Below the pieces are notes generated by a model. It was given only the letters and a program-made list of their open reading frames with translations. It ran no database searches and was not told the DNA's origin. From an uncultured Mesonia sp. (GTDB lineage Bacteria > Bacteroidota > Bacteroidia > Flavobacteriales > Flavobacteriaceae), in assembly GCA_958296185.1 (NCBI GenBank), contig CATQIB010000003.1, forward strand, positions 1 to 64,000: 64,000 nt of DNA, written 5' to 3'. Made by a program: the position numbers and the translations under genes. Below are positions 19,031 to 28,256 of this stretch, in pieces. How positions within the stretch are numbered: the stretch's first letter is position 1; each line of letters begins with the position of its first letter.

Positions 19031-19528
19031 TTATGCGTCAATAGCTTTGTGGGTATCTTCGGTTTTCATTGACCAAGCATCTAGCATCCAACTGGTTTTT
19101 TCTAATTCACCTATATATGCTCCAATCATATCAATTGTACCTTCATCCTCGGCGTCATCTGCTTTTTCAACCACCAAACGCATTTGCTTTAAAATTTTGC
19201 TATGATCCTCTAAAAGTTCTTTTACCATAGCTTTATCAGTCTTTTTAGAAGTCGATTCTTTAATGTTTGACAAGTCTAAGTATTCTGAATAGTTACTTGA
19301 GGGTTGATATCTTAGGGTTAAAATACGTTCTGCAATTTCATCAATTTTTTCTTTTGCATCGTTATACATTTCTTCAAATTGCTCGTGCAAATAGAAAAAA
19401 CTAGTACCTACAATATTCCAATGAAAGTTTCTTAGTTTCTGGTAATACATGTGGTAATCGGCCAGCAAAACATCCAATTGTTTGACTGTTTTACTTGTTT
19501 TTTCGTTGTTTAGATTTAAATAACTCAT
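19031..19528 (-). CDS. dps: Dps family ferritin-like DNA-binding stress protein
   Basis: Dps dodecamers oxidise and store iron and protect DNA. The ferroxidase motifs are LRNFHWNIVG and the FEEMYNDAKEKIDEIAER helix, where the His and the Asp/Glu ligands are in the usual places. I start at MSYLNLNN (track residue 9) because the upstream extension uses a TTG start and would be unusual; this gives 165 residues. It has a TATTTTTG-like box upstream on the minus strand. It lies upstream of the MscS gene. Confidence 0.88.
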   Translation of the reverse strand: MSYLNLNNEKTSKTVKQLDVLLADYHMYYQKLRNFHWNIVGTSFFYLHEQFEEMYNDAKEKIDEIAERILTLRYQPSSNYSEYLDLSNIKESTSKKTDKAMVKELLEDHSKILKQMRLVVEKADDAEDEGTIDMIGAYIGELEKTSWMLDAWSMKTEDTHKAIDA

Positions 19529-19609
19529 ATTTTCTTTTTTAATTTTAAACAAAAATATAATAAATAAAAATGATTGTAAACCAATTTAATATAAGATTAA
19601 CTTATATCT

Positions 19610-19903
19610 TTAACGTTTTAATTTATTCAGGAGTTCTTCAGAGATTTGCCCGCTATAGGTGCCATAGGCATCTGTCAATAATCCCTTTTTGCCATTTTTG
19701 GTTGTAATAGCGTAAAGAATAGAATTATCTGAAGGATTAGACATCCCTTCAAATCTATATACCTTGTCTATCTCAAACTCATTTGGTTTATAACTTTCTT
19801 TGTCTTTTTTGTTTTCTATGTGCTCATCCAATAAATTAAAATCATAAGTATACCCTTTTTCTTTTAATTGATTCATCGCTTGTGATAAAGTTTTATATTC
19901 CAT
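19610..19903 (-). CDS. Small conserved protein, function unknown
   Basis: The 97-residue product starting MEYKTLSQAM is acidic/basic mixed, has no signal or membrane segment, and ends ISEELLNKLKR. Proteins like this are often labelled 'phosphoribosylpyrophosphate synthetase' in flavobacterial genomes, as I recall, but there is no PRPP synthetase domain here; the label is not supported by what I see. The track start 14 residues earlier (MNSLSFILN...) uses a less likely leader. It lies upstream of dps on the same strand. Confidence 0.65.
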   Translation of the reverse strand: MEYKTLSQAMNQLKEKGYTYDFNLLDEHIENKKDKESYKPNEFEIDKVYRFEGMSNPSDNSILYAITTKNGKKGLLTDAYGTYSGQISEELLNKLKR

Positions 19904-19980
19904 AATTTTTTTGTTTGAATTTAGTATAAAGCTCAAAGAATTCAAATTTAAACGACTTGTTTAGTATAAATTTAACGCAA

Positions 19981-20008
19981 AAAAAAGGCAATGAATTTCA
20001 TTGCCTTT
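19981..20008 (-). terminator. Terminator after dnaN
   Basis: AAAGGCAATGA / TCATTGCCTTT is a perfect 11-base stem. Plus-strand A7 before it becomes a T-tract on the minus strand, so it is oriented to end dnaN transcription. Confidence 0.82.
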
Positions 20009-20033
20009 ACTAATTTTTATGAGATAATATTGC

Positions 20034-21149
20034 TTAGCTATTGAGCATTACTGGCATTACAAGCATGGTTACATGCTCACCCTCCTCAAGACCATCTTTT
20101 GGGGTAAGAATTCCTGCTCTATTAGGAAGACTCATTTCTAACATCACTTCTTTAGCATTTAAATTATTCAACATCTCTGTTAGAAATCTTGAGTTAAATC
20201 CAATTTGCATATCATCTCCCTGATAATCACAAGTAAGTCTTTCTTCTGCTTTATTGCTGTAATCAACATCTTCTGCAGATATGTTTAATTCTGCACCAGC
20301 AATTTTAAGCTTTACTTGATGCGTTGTTTTATTTGAAAATATTGAAACCCGTTTAACCGAATTTAGAAATTGAACACGATCTATTATTAGTTTGTTTGGG
20401 TTTTCTTTAGGTATTACCGCTTCATAATTTGGATATTTACCATCGATTAAGCGGCAAACTAATTCAGTTTCATCTATAATAAATCTGGCGTTTGATTCGT
20501 CATATGATAATAACACATTGCTGTCACTGTTACCTAATATACTTTTAAGTAGATTTAATGGTTTTTTAGGCATAATGTAAGATGATTCTGTTTGTGCAGA
20601 TACATCTTCTCTCTTATATTTAACTAATTTATGCGCATCTGTAGCCACAAAAGTTAAGCCACCTGGTGAAAACTGAAAATAAACTCCACTCATTACAGGT
20701 CTTAAATCATCGTTGCCCGATGCGAATAAAGTTTTACTTATAGCTGTTGCTAATACCTCTGCCGGAACTTTGGTACTATTGGGTTGATCTAGCTCAACAG
20801 CTTTTGGAAATTCATCTCCATCGGCATAGGCTAAGGCGTATTTTCCATGACTAGAGCTAAGCTCTAATGTATTGTTTTCTGCAACAAAGGTAAGTGGTTG
20901 TTCTGGGAATGTTTTTAAGGTATCCAATAAAAGTTTAGCCGGTATGGCTATTTTACCTTCAGCATTAGAATCCACTTCAAGTTTGGCAGACATTGTGGTT
21001 TCTAAATCTGAAGCCGACACAATAAGTTCAGATTGATTAAGCTCAAATAAAAAATTATCTAAAATCGGTAAGGTATTATTGTTGTTTATTACACCGCCTA
21101 AAACTTGTAATTGTTTTAGGAGGTAAGAACTAGAGACTATAAATTTCAT
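20034..21149 (-). CDS. dnaN: DNA polymerase III beta subunit (sliding clamp)
   Basis: The clamp holds DNA polymerase III and many partner proteins on DNA. The family start MKFIVSSSYLLKQLQVLGG is clear, so I place the start at track residue 5, giving 371 residues. Three clamp domains are covered, with SGVYFQFSPGGLTFVATDAHKL in the middle domain and a C-terminal LVMPVMLNS typical of the MPMR-type end. A TATATTTG box lies at 21188-21181. It is a single gene ended by a terminator, divergent from pyrR. Confidence 0.95.
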   Translation of the reverse strand: MKFIVSSSYLLKQLQVLGGVINNNNTLPILDNFLFELNQSELIVSASDLETTMSAKLEVDSNAEGKIAIPAKLLLDTLKTFPEQPLTFVAENNTLELSSSHGKYALAYADGDEFPKAVELDQPNSTKVPAEVLATAISKTLFASGNDDLRPVMSGVYFQFSPGGLTFVATDAHKLVKYKREDVSAQTESSYIMPKKPLNLLKSILGNSDSNVLLSYDESNARFIIDETELVCRLIDGKYPNYEAVIPKENPNKLIIDRVQFLNSVKRVSIFSNKTTHQVKLKIAGAELNISAEDVDYSNKAEERLTCDYQGDDMQIGFNSRFLTEMLNNLNAKEVMLEMSLPNRAGILTPKDGLEEGEHVTMLVMPVMLNS

Positions 21150-21180
21150 ATTTTCAAACATTCAAAAGATTTATCTATTA

Positions 21181-21188
21181 CAAATATA
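21181..21188 (-). promoter_or_regulatory. Probable -7 box of dnaN
   Basis: The minus strand reads TATATTTG (TAnnTTTG) about 30 bases before the dnaN start. No clear -33 TTG is found at 17-23 bases, so support is moderate. Confidence 0.45.
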
Positions 21189-21312
21189 TCTTATTCTATT
21201 AATTAAACTCGAGATAGAACAAGTATTTATTAACAGAGATTTTCACAATAAAACAAGACGAGTTAGATTAATTTTGTGATTGATATGAGTTAATCTAGAA
21301 AATAATTTTAAC

Positions 21313-21320
21313 TACATTTG
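21313..21320 (+). promoter_or_regulatory. Probable -7 box of the pyrR operon
   Basis: TACATTTG (TAnnTTTG) lies about 27 bases before the pyrR ATG. This would leave a leader of about 20 bases, too short for a PyrR-controlled attenuator. A convincing -33 element is not seen. Confidence 0.45.
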
Positions 21321-21346
21321 CTTTTATTATAAGATTAACTAAACCC

Positions 21347-21892
21347 ATGAGTCAAAGAATTCTTTTAAATGCTAAAGAAATTGAAATAATCCTACAGCGT
21401 TTAGCTTGTCAGTTACTCGAGAAACATGCAAAATTTGATGACTGTGTGCTTATCGGGATTCAACCCAGAGGGATTTATTTAGCCGAGCGTATTGCTGCAA
21501 TTTTAAAAGAAAATTATAAAGTTGAAGCTTTAAAATTGGGACAATTAGATATTACTTTTTACCGGGATGATTTTAGGAGAGGGGTAAAAACCCTAGAAGC
21601 GAATAAAACGCATATAGATTTTTTGGTCGAAGATAAAAATGTCATTTTTATTGATGATGTTTTATATACAGGAAGAAGTATTCGTGCAGCTCTTACGGCC
21701 ATTCAATCTTTTGGTAGACCAAAAGAAATTGAGCTTCTTACCCTTATTGATAGAAGATTTAGTAGGCACTTACCCATACAACCAGATTATAACGGAGTTC
21801 AAGTAGATGCCATAAATCAAGAGCGTGTTGAGGTAAATTGGAAAGAGAATAGTGGAGAGGATAGTGTATATATAGTAAAAAATAAAATATGA
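21347..21892 (+). CDS. pyrR: PyrR family phosphoribosyltransferase
   Basis: PyrR is a uracil phosphoribosyltransferase-related protein that in Gram-positives also regulates pyr mRNA. The PRPP-binding loop VIFIDDVLYTGRSIRAAL and the substrate loop GIQPRGIYLAERIA are intact. The length of 181 residues is normal. It overlaps pyrB by four bases (ATGA), so the two are translationally coupled. The short leader and lack of an anti-terminator argue against classic PyrR attenuation here; an enzymatic role is more likely, though this is inference. Confidence 0.92.
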   Translation: MSQRILLNAKEIEIILQRLACQLLEKHAKFDDCVLIGIQPRGIYLAERIAAILKENYKVEALKLGQLDITFYRDDFRRGVKTLEANKTHIDFLVEDKNVIFIDDVLYTGRSIRAALTAIQSFGRPKEIELLTLIDRRFSRHLPIQPDYNGVQVDAINQERVEVNWKENSGEDSVYIVKNKI

Positions 21893-22821
21893 GTGAGCTT
21901 AGTGTAAATCACTTATTGGGTATTAAATACCTAAAGAAGGAAGATATAGCGTTAATATTTAAAACGGCTAAGCATTTTAAAGAGGTAATTAATAGGCCGA
22001 TTAAAAAAGTCCCTTCTCTAAGAGATGTTACAATTGCTAATTTGTTTTTTGAAAACAGTACGAGAACAAGACTGTCGTTTGAATTAGCAGAGAAAAGATT
22101 AAGTGCAGATGTAGTAAACTTTTCGGCAGCCTCTTCATCGGTTAAAAAAGGAGAAACCCTAGTAGATACTGTAAATAATATTTTAGCTATGAAAGTTGAT
22201 ATGGTGGTTATGCGACACCCAAACCCAGGTGCTGGGATCTTTCTCTCAAAGCAGGTAGATGCCAGTATTATAAATGCTGGTGATGGCGCTCATGAGCATC
22301 CTACTCAAGCCTTATTAGATGCTTTTTCAATACAAGAAGAATTGGGTGATATTGCCGGTAAAAAAGTATTGATTGTTGGTGATATTCTTCATAGCCGAGT
22401 TGCTTTAAGTAATATTTATGCACTCCAAAAAATGGAGGCAGAGGTTATGGTTTGCGGACCAAATACGTTAATCCCAAAGCACCTACATAAGCTAGGTGTA
22501 AAAATTGAGACAAATTTAGATCAGGCTTTAGCTTGGTGTGATGTGGCCAATATGTTGAGAGTCCAAAATGAACGTATGGACGTTAATTATTTTCCGAGTA
22601 CCAAGGAGTATGTAAAACAATACGGTCTTACAAAAAAGCGACTGGAAAAGCTAAATAAAGAACTGGTGATTATGCATCCAGGACCCATAAATAGAGGGGT
22701 AGAATTGTCTAGTGAATTGGCTGATTCTGATCAGGCTATTATCCTTGATCAAGTTGAAAATGGGGTGGCCGTTAGAATGGCAGTAATTTATTTATTGGCA
22801 GCTAAAATAAAACAATTATGA
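21889..22821 (+). CDS. pyrB: Aspartate carbamoyltransferase, catalytic subunit
   Basis: It makes carbamoyl-aspartate, the first committed step of pyrimidine synthesis. The carbamoyl-phosphate loop FENSTRTRLSFE and the later HPTQALLDAFSIQEE and MHPGPINRGVE motifs are intact. The length of 310 residues is normal. It overlaps both pyrR and the next small gene by ATGA. No pyrI regulatory subunit is adjacent. Confidence 0.95.
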   Translation: MSELSVNHLLGIKYLKKEDIALIFKTAKHFKEVINRPIKKVPSLRDVTIANLFFENSTRTRLSFELAEKRLSADVVNFSAASSSVKKGETLVDTVNNILAMKVDMVVMRHPNPGAGIFLSKQVDASIINAGDGAHEHPTQALLDAFSIQEELGDIAGKKVLIVGDILHSRVALSNIYALQKMEAEVMVCGPNTLIPKHLHKLGVKIETNLDQALAWCDVANMLRVQNERMDVNYFPSTKEYVKQYGLTKKRLEKLNKELVIMHPGPINRGVELSSELADSDQAIILDQVENGVAVRMAVIYLLAAKIKQL

Positions 22822-23156
22822 TTATAGAAAATAAAGAGAACTATTCCTTGTTGCGAGATGAAAAAAATGATATCAAGTCTTTTGTAAATTATCTAAAGAA
22901 TTGCGTACCCAAAGATTTTACCAATAAGAACTTGGTTGTTGATATTCTAAAGTACGGAACCTTAGAGCTTGAAGAATTACTTTTATTCTTAAGTATATCC
23001 AATCAACATAGAAAACAAAAATGCTCTTTTGTTTTAGTAAATGATACGATAATGATTGATCGGGTGCCAGAGGAATTAATAGTTGTTCCAACCTTAAAAG
23101 AAGCCGAGGATGTTATTCAAATGGAAGAAATAGAACGTGATCTAGACGCATTTTAA
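22818..23156 (+). CDS. Small conserved protein between pyrB and rnz, STAS-like
   Basis: The 112-residue protein has no signal or membrane segment. Its pattern (NLVVDILKYGTLELEELLLFLSIS followed by KCSFVLVNDT) looks like a STAS-type alpha/beta fold, though I cannot confirm this. It overlaps the pyrB stop by four bases and rnz follows 11 bases later, so it is co-translated with both. It ends in an acidic tail (IQMEEIERDLDAF). The function is unknown; small proteins in this place upstream of rnz appear to be common in Flavobacteria. Confidence 0.75.
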   Translation: MIIENKENYSLLRDEKNDIKSFVNYLKNCVPKDFTNKNLVVDILKYGTLELEELLLFLSISNQHRKQKCSFVLVNDTIMIDRVPEELIVVPTLKEAEDVIQMEEIERDLDAF

Positions 23157-23167
23157 TCCACTATTAT

Positions 23168-24076
23168 ATGCAGCTTACTGTGCTGGGTTGTTATTCGGCA
23201 ACCCCAAGAACTTTTAATCATACCACATCACAGGTTTTGCAAATCAAAAATCACTTGTTTTTGATTGATTGTGGTGAGGGTACTCAAGTGCAGCTAAGAA
23301 GAAACAAAGTCAAATTTTCACGCATAAAACATATATTTATATCTCACCTTCACGGAGACCATTTTTTTGGTTTGGTAGGACTTATTTCTACCTTTAATTT
23401 ATTAGGCCGAAAAACAGATTTACATATATATGGCCCTAAAGGAATTAAAGAAATAATTGTTCTTCAATTAAAATATTCAAAATCTTGGACTTGTTATAAT
23501 TTGTATTTTCATGAGCTAGAATCCAATCAGCCTCAGATACTTTTAGAAGATGAAAAAGTGATAGTTGAGACTATACCTCTAAATCATCGTGTTTATACTA
23601 ACGGTTTCTTATTCAAAGAAAAGCCGGGCGATCGAAAGCTTCTGATGAATGAGGTTTTAAATTATGAAATAGATAAAGCCTATTATAAAAGTATCGTAAA
23701 AGGCAAAGATATACTTCTTGAAAATGGCGATTTAATTCCCAATGAAAAATTAACCGCACCACCTAAACCTACAAAAAGTTATGCATTTTGCAGTGATACG
23801 GCATACTACCCTATAATAGTTGAACAAATAAAAAATGCAACAGCTTTATATCATGAGGCAACTTTTTTAGAAAGCCACGCTCATCTTTGTGCTTCAACCT
23901 TACACTCAACAGCAAAACAAGCAGCTCAAATAGCCCAAAAGGCACAGGTTCAACAATTGATTCTAGGGCATTATTCTACCCGCTATGATGACATTAATAA
24001 TTTTAAAATTGAAGCGCAGGAGTTTTTTGAAAATGTGATTTGTGCGCAAGATGGCCTAACAATTACTTTTGATTAA
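23168..24076 (+). CDS. rnz: Ribonuclease Z
   Basis: RNase Z cuts the 3' trailer of tRNA precursors. It is a beta-lactamase fold enzyme with the metal motif HISHLHGDHFFGL written here as SHLHGDH, an aspartate in CSDTAYYP, and HEATF and LGHYSTRY further on. The length of 302 residues fits the short form (RNase Z(S)). It lies in the pyrR operon, 11 bases after the small STAS-like gene. Confidence 0.94.
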   Translation: MQLTVLGCYSATPRTFNHTTSQVLQIKNHLFLIDCGEGTQVQLRRNKVKFSRIKHIFISHLHGDHFFGLVGLISTFNLLGRKTDLHIYGPKGIKEIIVLQLKYSKSWTCYNLYFHELESNQPQILLEDEKVIVETIPLNHRVYTNGFLFKEKPGDRKLLMNEVLNYEIDKAYYKSIVKGKDILLENGDLIPNEKLTAPPKPTKSYAFCSDTAYYPIIVEQIKNATALYHEATFLESHAHLCASTLHSTAKQAAQIAQKAQVQQLILGHYSTRYDDINNFKIEAQEFFENVICAQDGLTITFD

Positions 24077-24115
24077 ATTTGTTTTTCCTTAACTGATAAT
24101 CTTGTAAATTGCAGT

Positions 24116-24769
24116 ATGGAAAATAAACTACACGACTACCGAAAATCCTATGAGAAATTTTCTTTAGATCTCGATAAAGAAAATAAGGATCCTATGATGC
24201 TCTTTACGGAGTGGTTCAAAGAAATTGATGAAAATGATTTAGCAGACGAAGTGAATGCTGTAAACTTAACAACAATAGAAACCGACGGTTTCCCGAAATC
24301 TAGAATTGTTTTGCTAAAATCTTTCTCTAAAGATGGTTTTATTTTTTACACCAATTACAATAGTGACAAGGGGCAAGCTATAGCCAAAAACAATAAGGTA
24401 AACCTTAGTTTCTTCTGGCCTCAAGCTGAACGTCAAGTGATTATTAAAGGCTTAGCCGAAAAGGTAGATGCAAAAGAATCTGATGCTTATTTTTATTCAA
24501 GACCCAAGGGCAGTCAAATGGGCGCAATTGTATCTAATCAAAGTCACGAAATTCCCAACAGAGAATATTTGGAGGATAAATTAAGTGCTTTAGAAAAAGA
24601 AGTTGCAGAAAATAATAAAGAAATAAAACGGCCCGATAACTGGGGAGGTTACTTAATAAAGCCCACAGAAATAGAATTTTGGCAAGGTAGAGCCAATCGT
24701 TTGCACGATAGGTTTTTATTTATCAAAACAGGAGAGAATGATTGGAGTAAAAAACGTTTAGCCCCTTAA
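24116..24769 (+). CDS. pdxH: Pyridoxamine 5'-phosphate oxidase
   Basis: It is an FMN enzyme that makes pyridoxal 5'-phosphate. Family motifs include LKSFSKDGFIFYTNY, SRPKGSQMGA and the C-terminal FWQGRANRLHDR. The length of 217 residues is normal. It lies four bases before sixA. Confidence 0.94.
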   Translation: MENKLHDYRKSYEKFSLDLDKENKDPMMLFTEWFKEIDENDLADEVNAVNLTTIETDGFPKSRIVLLKSFSKDGFIFYTNYNSDKGQAIAKNNKVNLSFFWPQAERQVIIKGLAEKVDAKESDAYFYSRPKGSQMGAIVSNQSHEIPNREYLEDKLSALEKEVAENNKEIKRPDNWGGYLIKPTEIEFWQGRANRLHDRFLFIKTGENDWSKKRLAP

Positions 24770-24773
24770 ATTC

Positions 24774-25274
24774 ATGAAAAGTTTAATTCTTGTTCGTCAT
24801 GGTAAATCATCGTGGAAAGAAAGTTTGCCAGATAAAATGCGCCCCTTGAAGAAGCGGGCTTTTAGAGATGCAAATTTAGTCTTGGAAGCGCTAAAACCCA
24901 AACTAAAGGTCACTAGTGAAATGCTAGTGCTTAGTAGTACAGCCACTAGAGCCATAACAACAGCTCAATTGTTTAAACAAGAATTAAATGTTTCAAAAAG
25001 TAAGTTTAAAAGGCTAGATGCATTGTATACCTTTAACCATGAAGATGTAATTGATATAATTCAGCAACAGCATAGTAAATACGATACCATTATGTTATTT
25101 GGTCATAACCCAGGGTTTACAAATCTTATAAACCTTTTTGGGGATCAGCCCATTGTTAATGTTCCTACAACAGGTTTGGTTAAATTAGATTTTCCTGGCA
25201 TAGAAGATTGGAGCAAATTAACACAGGGTAGGGTGGACTATTGCTTGTTTCCTAAAAACCTACGGAATGAGTAA
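24774..25274 (+). CDS. sixA: SixA-like histidine phosphatase
   Basis: It belongs to the histidine phosphatase superfamily; SixA in E. coli removes phosphate from phosphohistidine proteins. The RHG motif is LVRHGKSSW, and the second catalytic His is in LFGHNPGFT. The length of 166 residues fits SixA. It overlaps the ppk1 start by eight bases, so the two are coupled. The target is unknown; its place beside ppk1 makes a role in phosphate metabolism plausible. Confidence 0.85.
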   Translation: MKSLILVRHGKSSWKESLPDKMRPLKKRAFRDANLVLEALKPKLKVTSEMLVLSSTATRAITTAQLFKQELNVSKSKFKRLDALYTFNHEDVIDIIQQQHSKYDTIMLFGHNPGFTNLINLFGDQPIVNVPTTGLVKLDFPGIEDWSKLTQGRVDYCLFPKNLRNE

Positions 25275-27336
25275 AAAGTCTGGTTTTAAGTATACCAATA
25301 GGGAGATAAGTTGGCTTCAATTTAACGCCCGCGTTTTGCAAGAAGCGGCCGACAACAGTGTACCCTTAATTGAGCGATTAAGATTTTTAGGGATTTTTTC
25401 TAATAATTTAGATGAATTCTTTAAAGTACGCTATGCTACGGTTAAGAGAATTATGCAAGCAGGTAAAGGAGCAAAGAAAGCCTTAGGAGGTATAAGTGCT
25501 AAGAAATTACTAAAACAAATCACCCAAATAGTTATTGAGCAGCAAGCTCAGAGCTTAGAAATATTAAAGACAATTCAAGCGGAATTAGAGGCCAATAATA
25601 TATTCATCATCCGTGAAAACGAAGTAAACCAAGAGCAAGCCTCGTTTTTAAAAGATTATTTCCTTCAAAAGGTGAGTCCGGCTTTGGTTACAATAATTTT
25701 AGATGATCTAGAAGAAATGCCTAGTTTAAAGGGTAGTGCTGCCTATTTGGCCGTTACTATGCATTTAAAGAACCCCGATGAGGTAAATAGAAATAAGCGT
25801 TATGTTCTTATTGAAATTCCTAGAGGTATTGACCGTTTTGTTGAGTTGCCATCAAATAACGAGCGTAAGTATTTGATTATTCTAGATGATATTATACGTT
25901 ATAACCTGAAAAATCTTCTAAATATTTTTGATTATAAAAGTATTTCGGCACATATGATTAAGATTACCCGGGATGCTGAACTGGATATGGCTGGTGATTT
26001 GGATAAGAGTTATATTGAAAAATTATTGAGCAGTATAAAAGATAGAATTGTAGGTGAACCAGTGCGGTTTGTTTTTGATAAAACCATACCAAGAGATACG
26101 CTAAAGTATTTACTTACCAAAATGGGATTAGACCATTCAGATAGTATAATTCCTGGTGGTCGTTATCATAATAGACGTGATTACATGAAGTTTCCTAGCC
26201 TGGGTGCAAAACATTTACTCTATAAAAAGGTATCTGCTTTGCCCATTAAAGATCTACCCCTACAAGAAAGTCTCATTAAAGCTATCGCGCAGAGAGATTA
26301 CTTGCAATATACTCCTTATCATACTTTTTCTTATACGGTTAAATTTCTGCGAGAAGCGGCAATTGATCCCAAGGTAAAGTCAATTAAAATTACCATATAC
26401 CGACTGGCAGAAGTTTCTCATATCGCCAGTTCTTTGGTAAATGCCGTGAAAAACGGAAAAAAAGTAACTGTATCTATAGAATTAAGAGCGCGGTTTGATG
26501 AGGCTAACAATATTAGATATGCAGAGCAGATGCAACGAGAGGGTGTAAATTTAATATTTGGAGTTCCTGGCTTAAAAGTACACGCAAAGGCTTGTGTTGT
26601 TGAGCGCCTAGAAGAAAAAAAGAAAAAGAGGTACGGTTTTATTAGTACGGGAAATTTTAATGAAAACACGGCAAAAATTTATACAGATTTTACGCTTTTT
26701 ACTTGTAATCAAGATATTTTAAAGGAGGTGAATCAAGTCTTTGACTTTTTTGAGACCAATTATAAGGTTACAAAATACAAGCACCTTATTGTTTCGCCGC
26801 ATTACTCACGCAATACATTCTCTAAGCTAATACAGCAAGAAATAGAGAATGCAAAACAAGGCTTGCCTAGTGGTATTCAATTAAAATTGAATAGCTTATC
26901 GGATTATAAATTGATTGATAAGCTGTACGAGGCCAGTAATGAAGGAGTAAAAATTAAATTAATTATTAGAGGTATTTGCTGTTTAATTCCAGGGGTGCCT
27001 GGAATGAGCGAAAATATTGAAGCGATAAGCATCGTAGATAAATATTTAGAGCATCCTCGATTATTTATCTTTAATAATGCCAATCAGCCTAAAGTTTATA
27101 TATCTTCGGCAGACTGGATGACTAGAAATTTAGATTACCGAGTGGAAATTTCTTGTCCTATTTATCAAGAAAACATTCAAAAAGAACTTATTGAAACCTT
27201 TGAGATTTGTTGGAAAGATAACGTAAAAGCCAGGAAGTTCTCTGCACAAGAAAATAACCACTATGTATCGCAGCAAGAGCCAATAGTGCGCAGTCAATTT
27301 GCAACTTATGACTACTATTTAGAAAAGATAAATTAA
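25267..27336 (+). CDS. ppk1: Polyphosphate kinase 1
   Basis: PPK1 makes polyphosphate from ATP. The N-terminus (YTNREISWLQFNARVLQEA) and the nucleotide and active-site regions are typical. The phosphorylated histidine lies in GLKVHAKACVVER, and the second conserved region SADWMTRNLDYRVEI is intact. The length of 689 residues is normal. It is followed by ppx after 14 bases. Confidence 0.95.
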   Translation: MSKKSGFKYTNREISWLQFNARVLQEAADNSVPLIERLRFLGIFSNNLDEFFKVRYATVKRIMQAGKGAKKALGGISAKKLLKQITQIVIEQQAQSLEILKTIQAELEANNIFIIRENEVNQEQASFLKDYFLQKVSPALVTIILDDLEEMPSLKGSAAYLAVTMHLKNPDEVNRNKRYVLIEIPRGIDRFVELPSNNERKYLIILDDIIRYNLKNLLNIFDYKSISAHMIKITRDAELDMAGDLDKSYIEKLLSSIKDRIVGEPVRFVFDKTIPRDTLKYLLTKMGLDHSDSIIPGGRYHNRRDYMKFPSLGAKHLLYKKVSALPIKDLPLQESLIKAIAQRDYLQYTPYHTFSYTVKFLREAAIDPKVKSIKITIYRLAEVSHIASSLVNAVKNGKKVTVSIELRARFDEANNIRYAEQMQREGVNLIFGVPGLKVHAKACVVERLEEKKKKRYGFISTGNFNENTAKIYTDFTLFTCNQDILKEVNQVFDFFETNYKVTKYKHLIVSPHYSRNTFSKLIQQEIENAKQGLPSGIQLKLNSLSDYKLIDKLYEASNEGVKIKLIIRGICCLIPGVPGMSENIEAISIVDKYLEHPRLFIFNNANQPKVYISSADWMTRNLDYRVEISCPIYQENIQKELIETFEICWKDNVKARKFSAQENNHYVSQQEPIVRSQFATYDYYLEKIN

Positions 27337-27350
27337 AAAAATATATTGTT

Positions 27351-28256
27351 ATGCTTAGCATAAAGAAATACGCCGCAATAGACATTGGATCAAATGCAGT
27401 ACGTTTGCTTATTGCAACCATAACTGAACCCCAAGAACAAGCCCCAATTTTTAAAAAGACTTCATTGGTTCGGGTTCCTATTCGTTTAGGTGAAGATGTT
27501 TTTCTAAAAGGAAAGGTTTCAGAGTCAAACAAGAAGAGAATGCGAGATACAATGCAAGCCTTTGCATTATTGATGAAATCTCATAAAGTTCTTAATTATA
27601 AAGCTTGTGCTACCTCGGCTATGCGTGATGCAGAGAACGGCCAAGAACTGGCACAAAACATTAAAGCAGAAACCGGTATAGATATCGAAATTATAGATGG
27701 TGAACACGAGGCTGCAATGATTGCAACCACCGACTTGAGAAATCTAATACAAAATGATAAAAACTACTTGTATGTTGATGTAGGTGGGGGGAGTACCGAG
27801 CTTAGTTTCTTTACGGAAGGAAAAAAACTTGTTTCAAAATCTTTTAAAATAGGTACAGTACGTTTACTCAATGATAGAGTTGATGATAGTTTATGGGATG
27901 AAATGAAGGTTTGGATACAAAAGGTGACTAAAGGCTACACAAAAATTTCGTTGATTGGTTCTGGAGGTAATATTAATAACATATTTAAAAGCAGTGGAAA
28001 AAAAATAGGGAAACCTTTAAGTTATTTTTATTTAAGTTCTTATTACCAACTGCTAACCTCTTTAACCTATGAGGAGCGTATCGTTAAGCTTAATCAGAAT
28101 GCAGATCGTGCCGATGTGATAATACCAGCTACTAAAATTTATTTGTCTACTATGAAATGGAGTAGGGCGCGTAAAGTTTATGTGCCTAAAATTGGTTTAG
28201 CCGATGGTATTATAAAATATATGTACAATGAAGAACAGCAACAAACTATTTTTTAA
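27351..28256 (+). CDS. ppx: Exopolyphosphatase / Ppx-GppA family phosphatase
   Basis: It hydrolyses polyphosphate and perhaps pppGpp. The ASKHA-fold motifs are AAIDIGSNAVRLLIA and YVDVGGGSTELSFF; the catalytic Glu is in DGEHEAAMIA. At 301 residues it is the short form, without the C-terminal HD-like region of E. coli Ppx. It ends the pyrR operon and overlaps the end of a small convergent gene by about four bases. Confidence 0.93.
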   Translation: MLSIKKYAAIDIGSNAVRLLIATITEPQEQAPIFKKTSLVRVPIRLGEDVFLKGKVSESNKKRMRDTMQAFALLMKSHKVLNYKACATSAMRDAENGQELAQNIKAETGIDIEIIDGEHEAAMIATTDLRNLIQNDKNYLYVDVGGGSTELSFFTEGKKLVSKSFKIGTVRLLNDRVDDSLWDEMKVWIQKVTKGYTKISLIGSGGNINNIFKSSGKKIGKPLSYFYLSSYYQLLTSLTYEERIVKLNQNADRADVIIPATKIYLSTMKWSRARKVYVPKIGLADGIIKYMYNEEQQQTIF

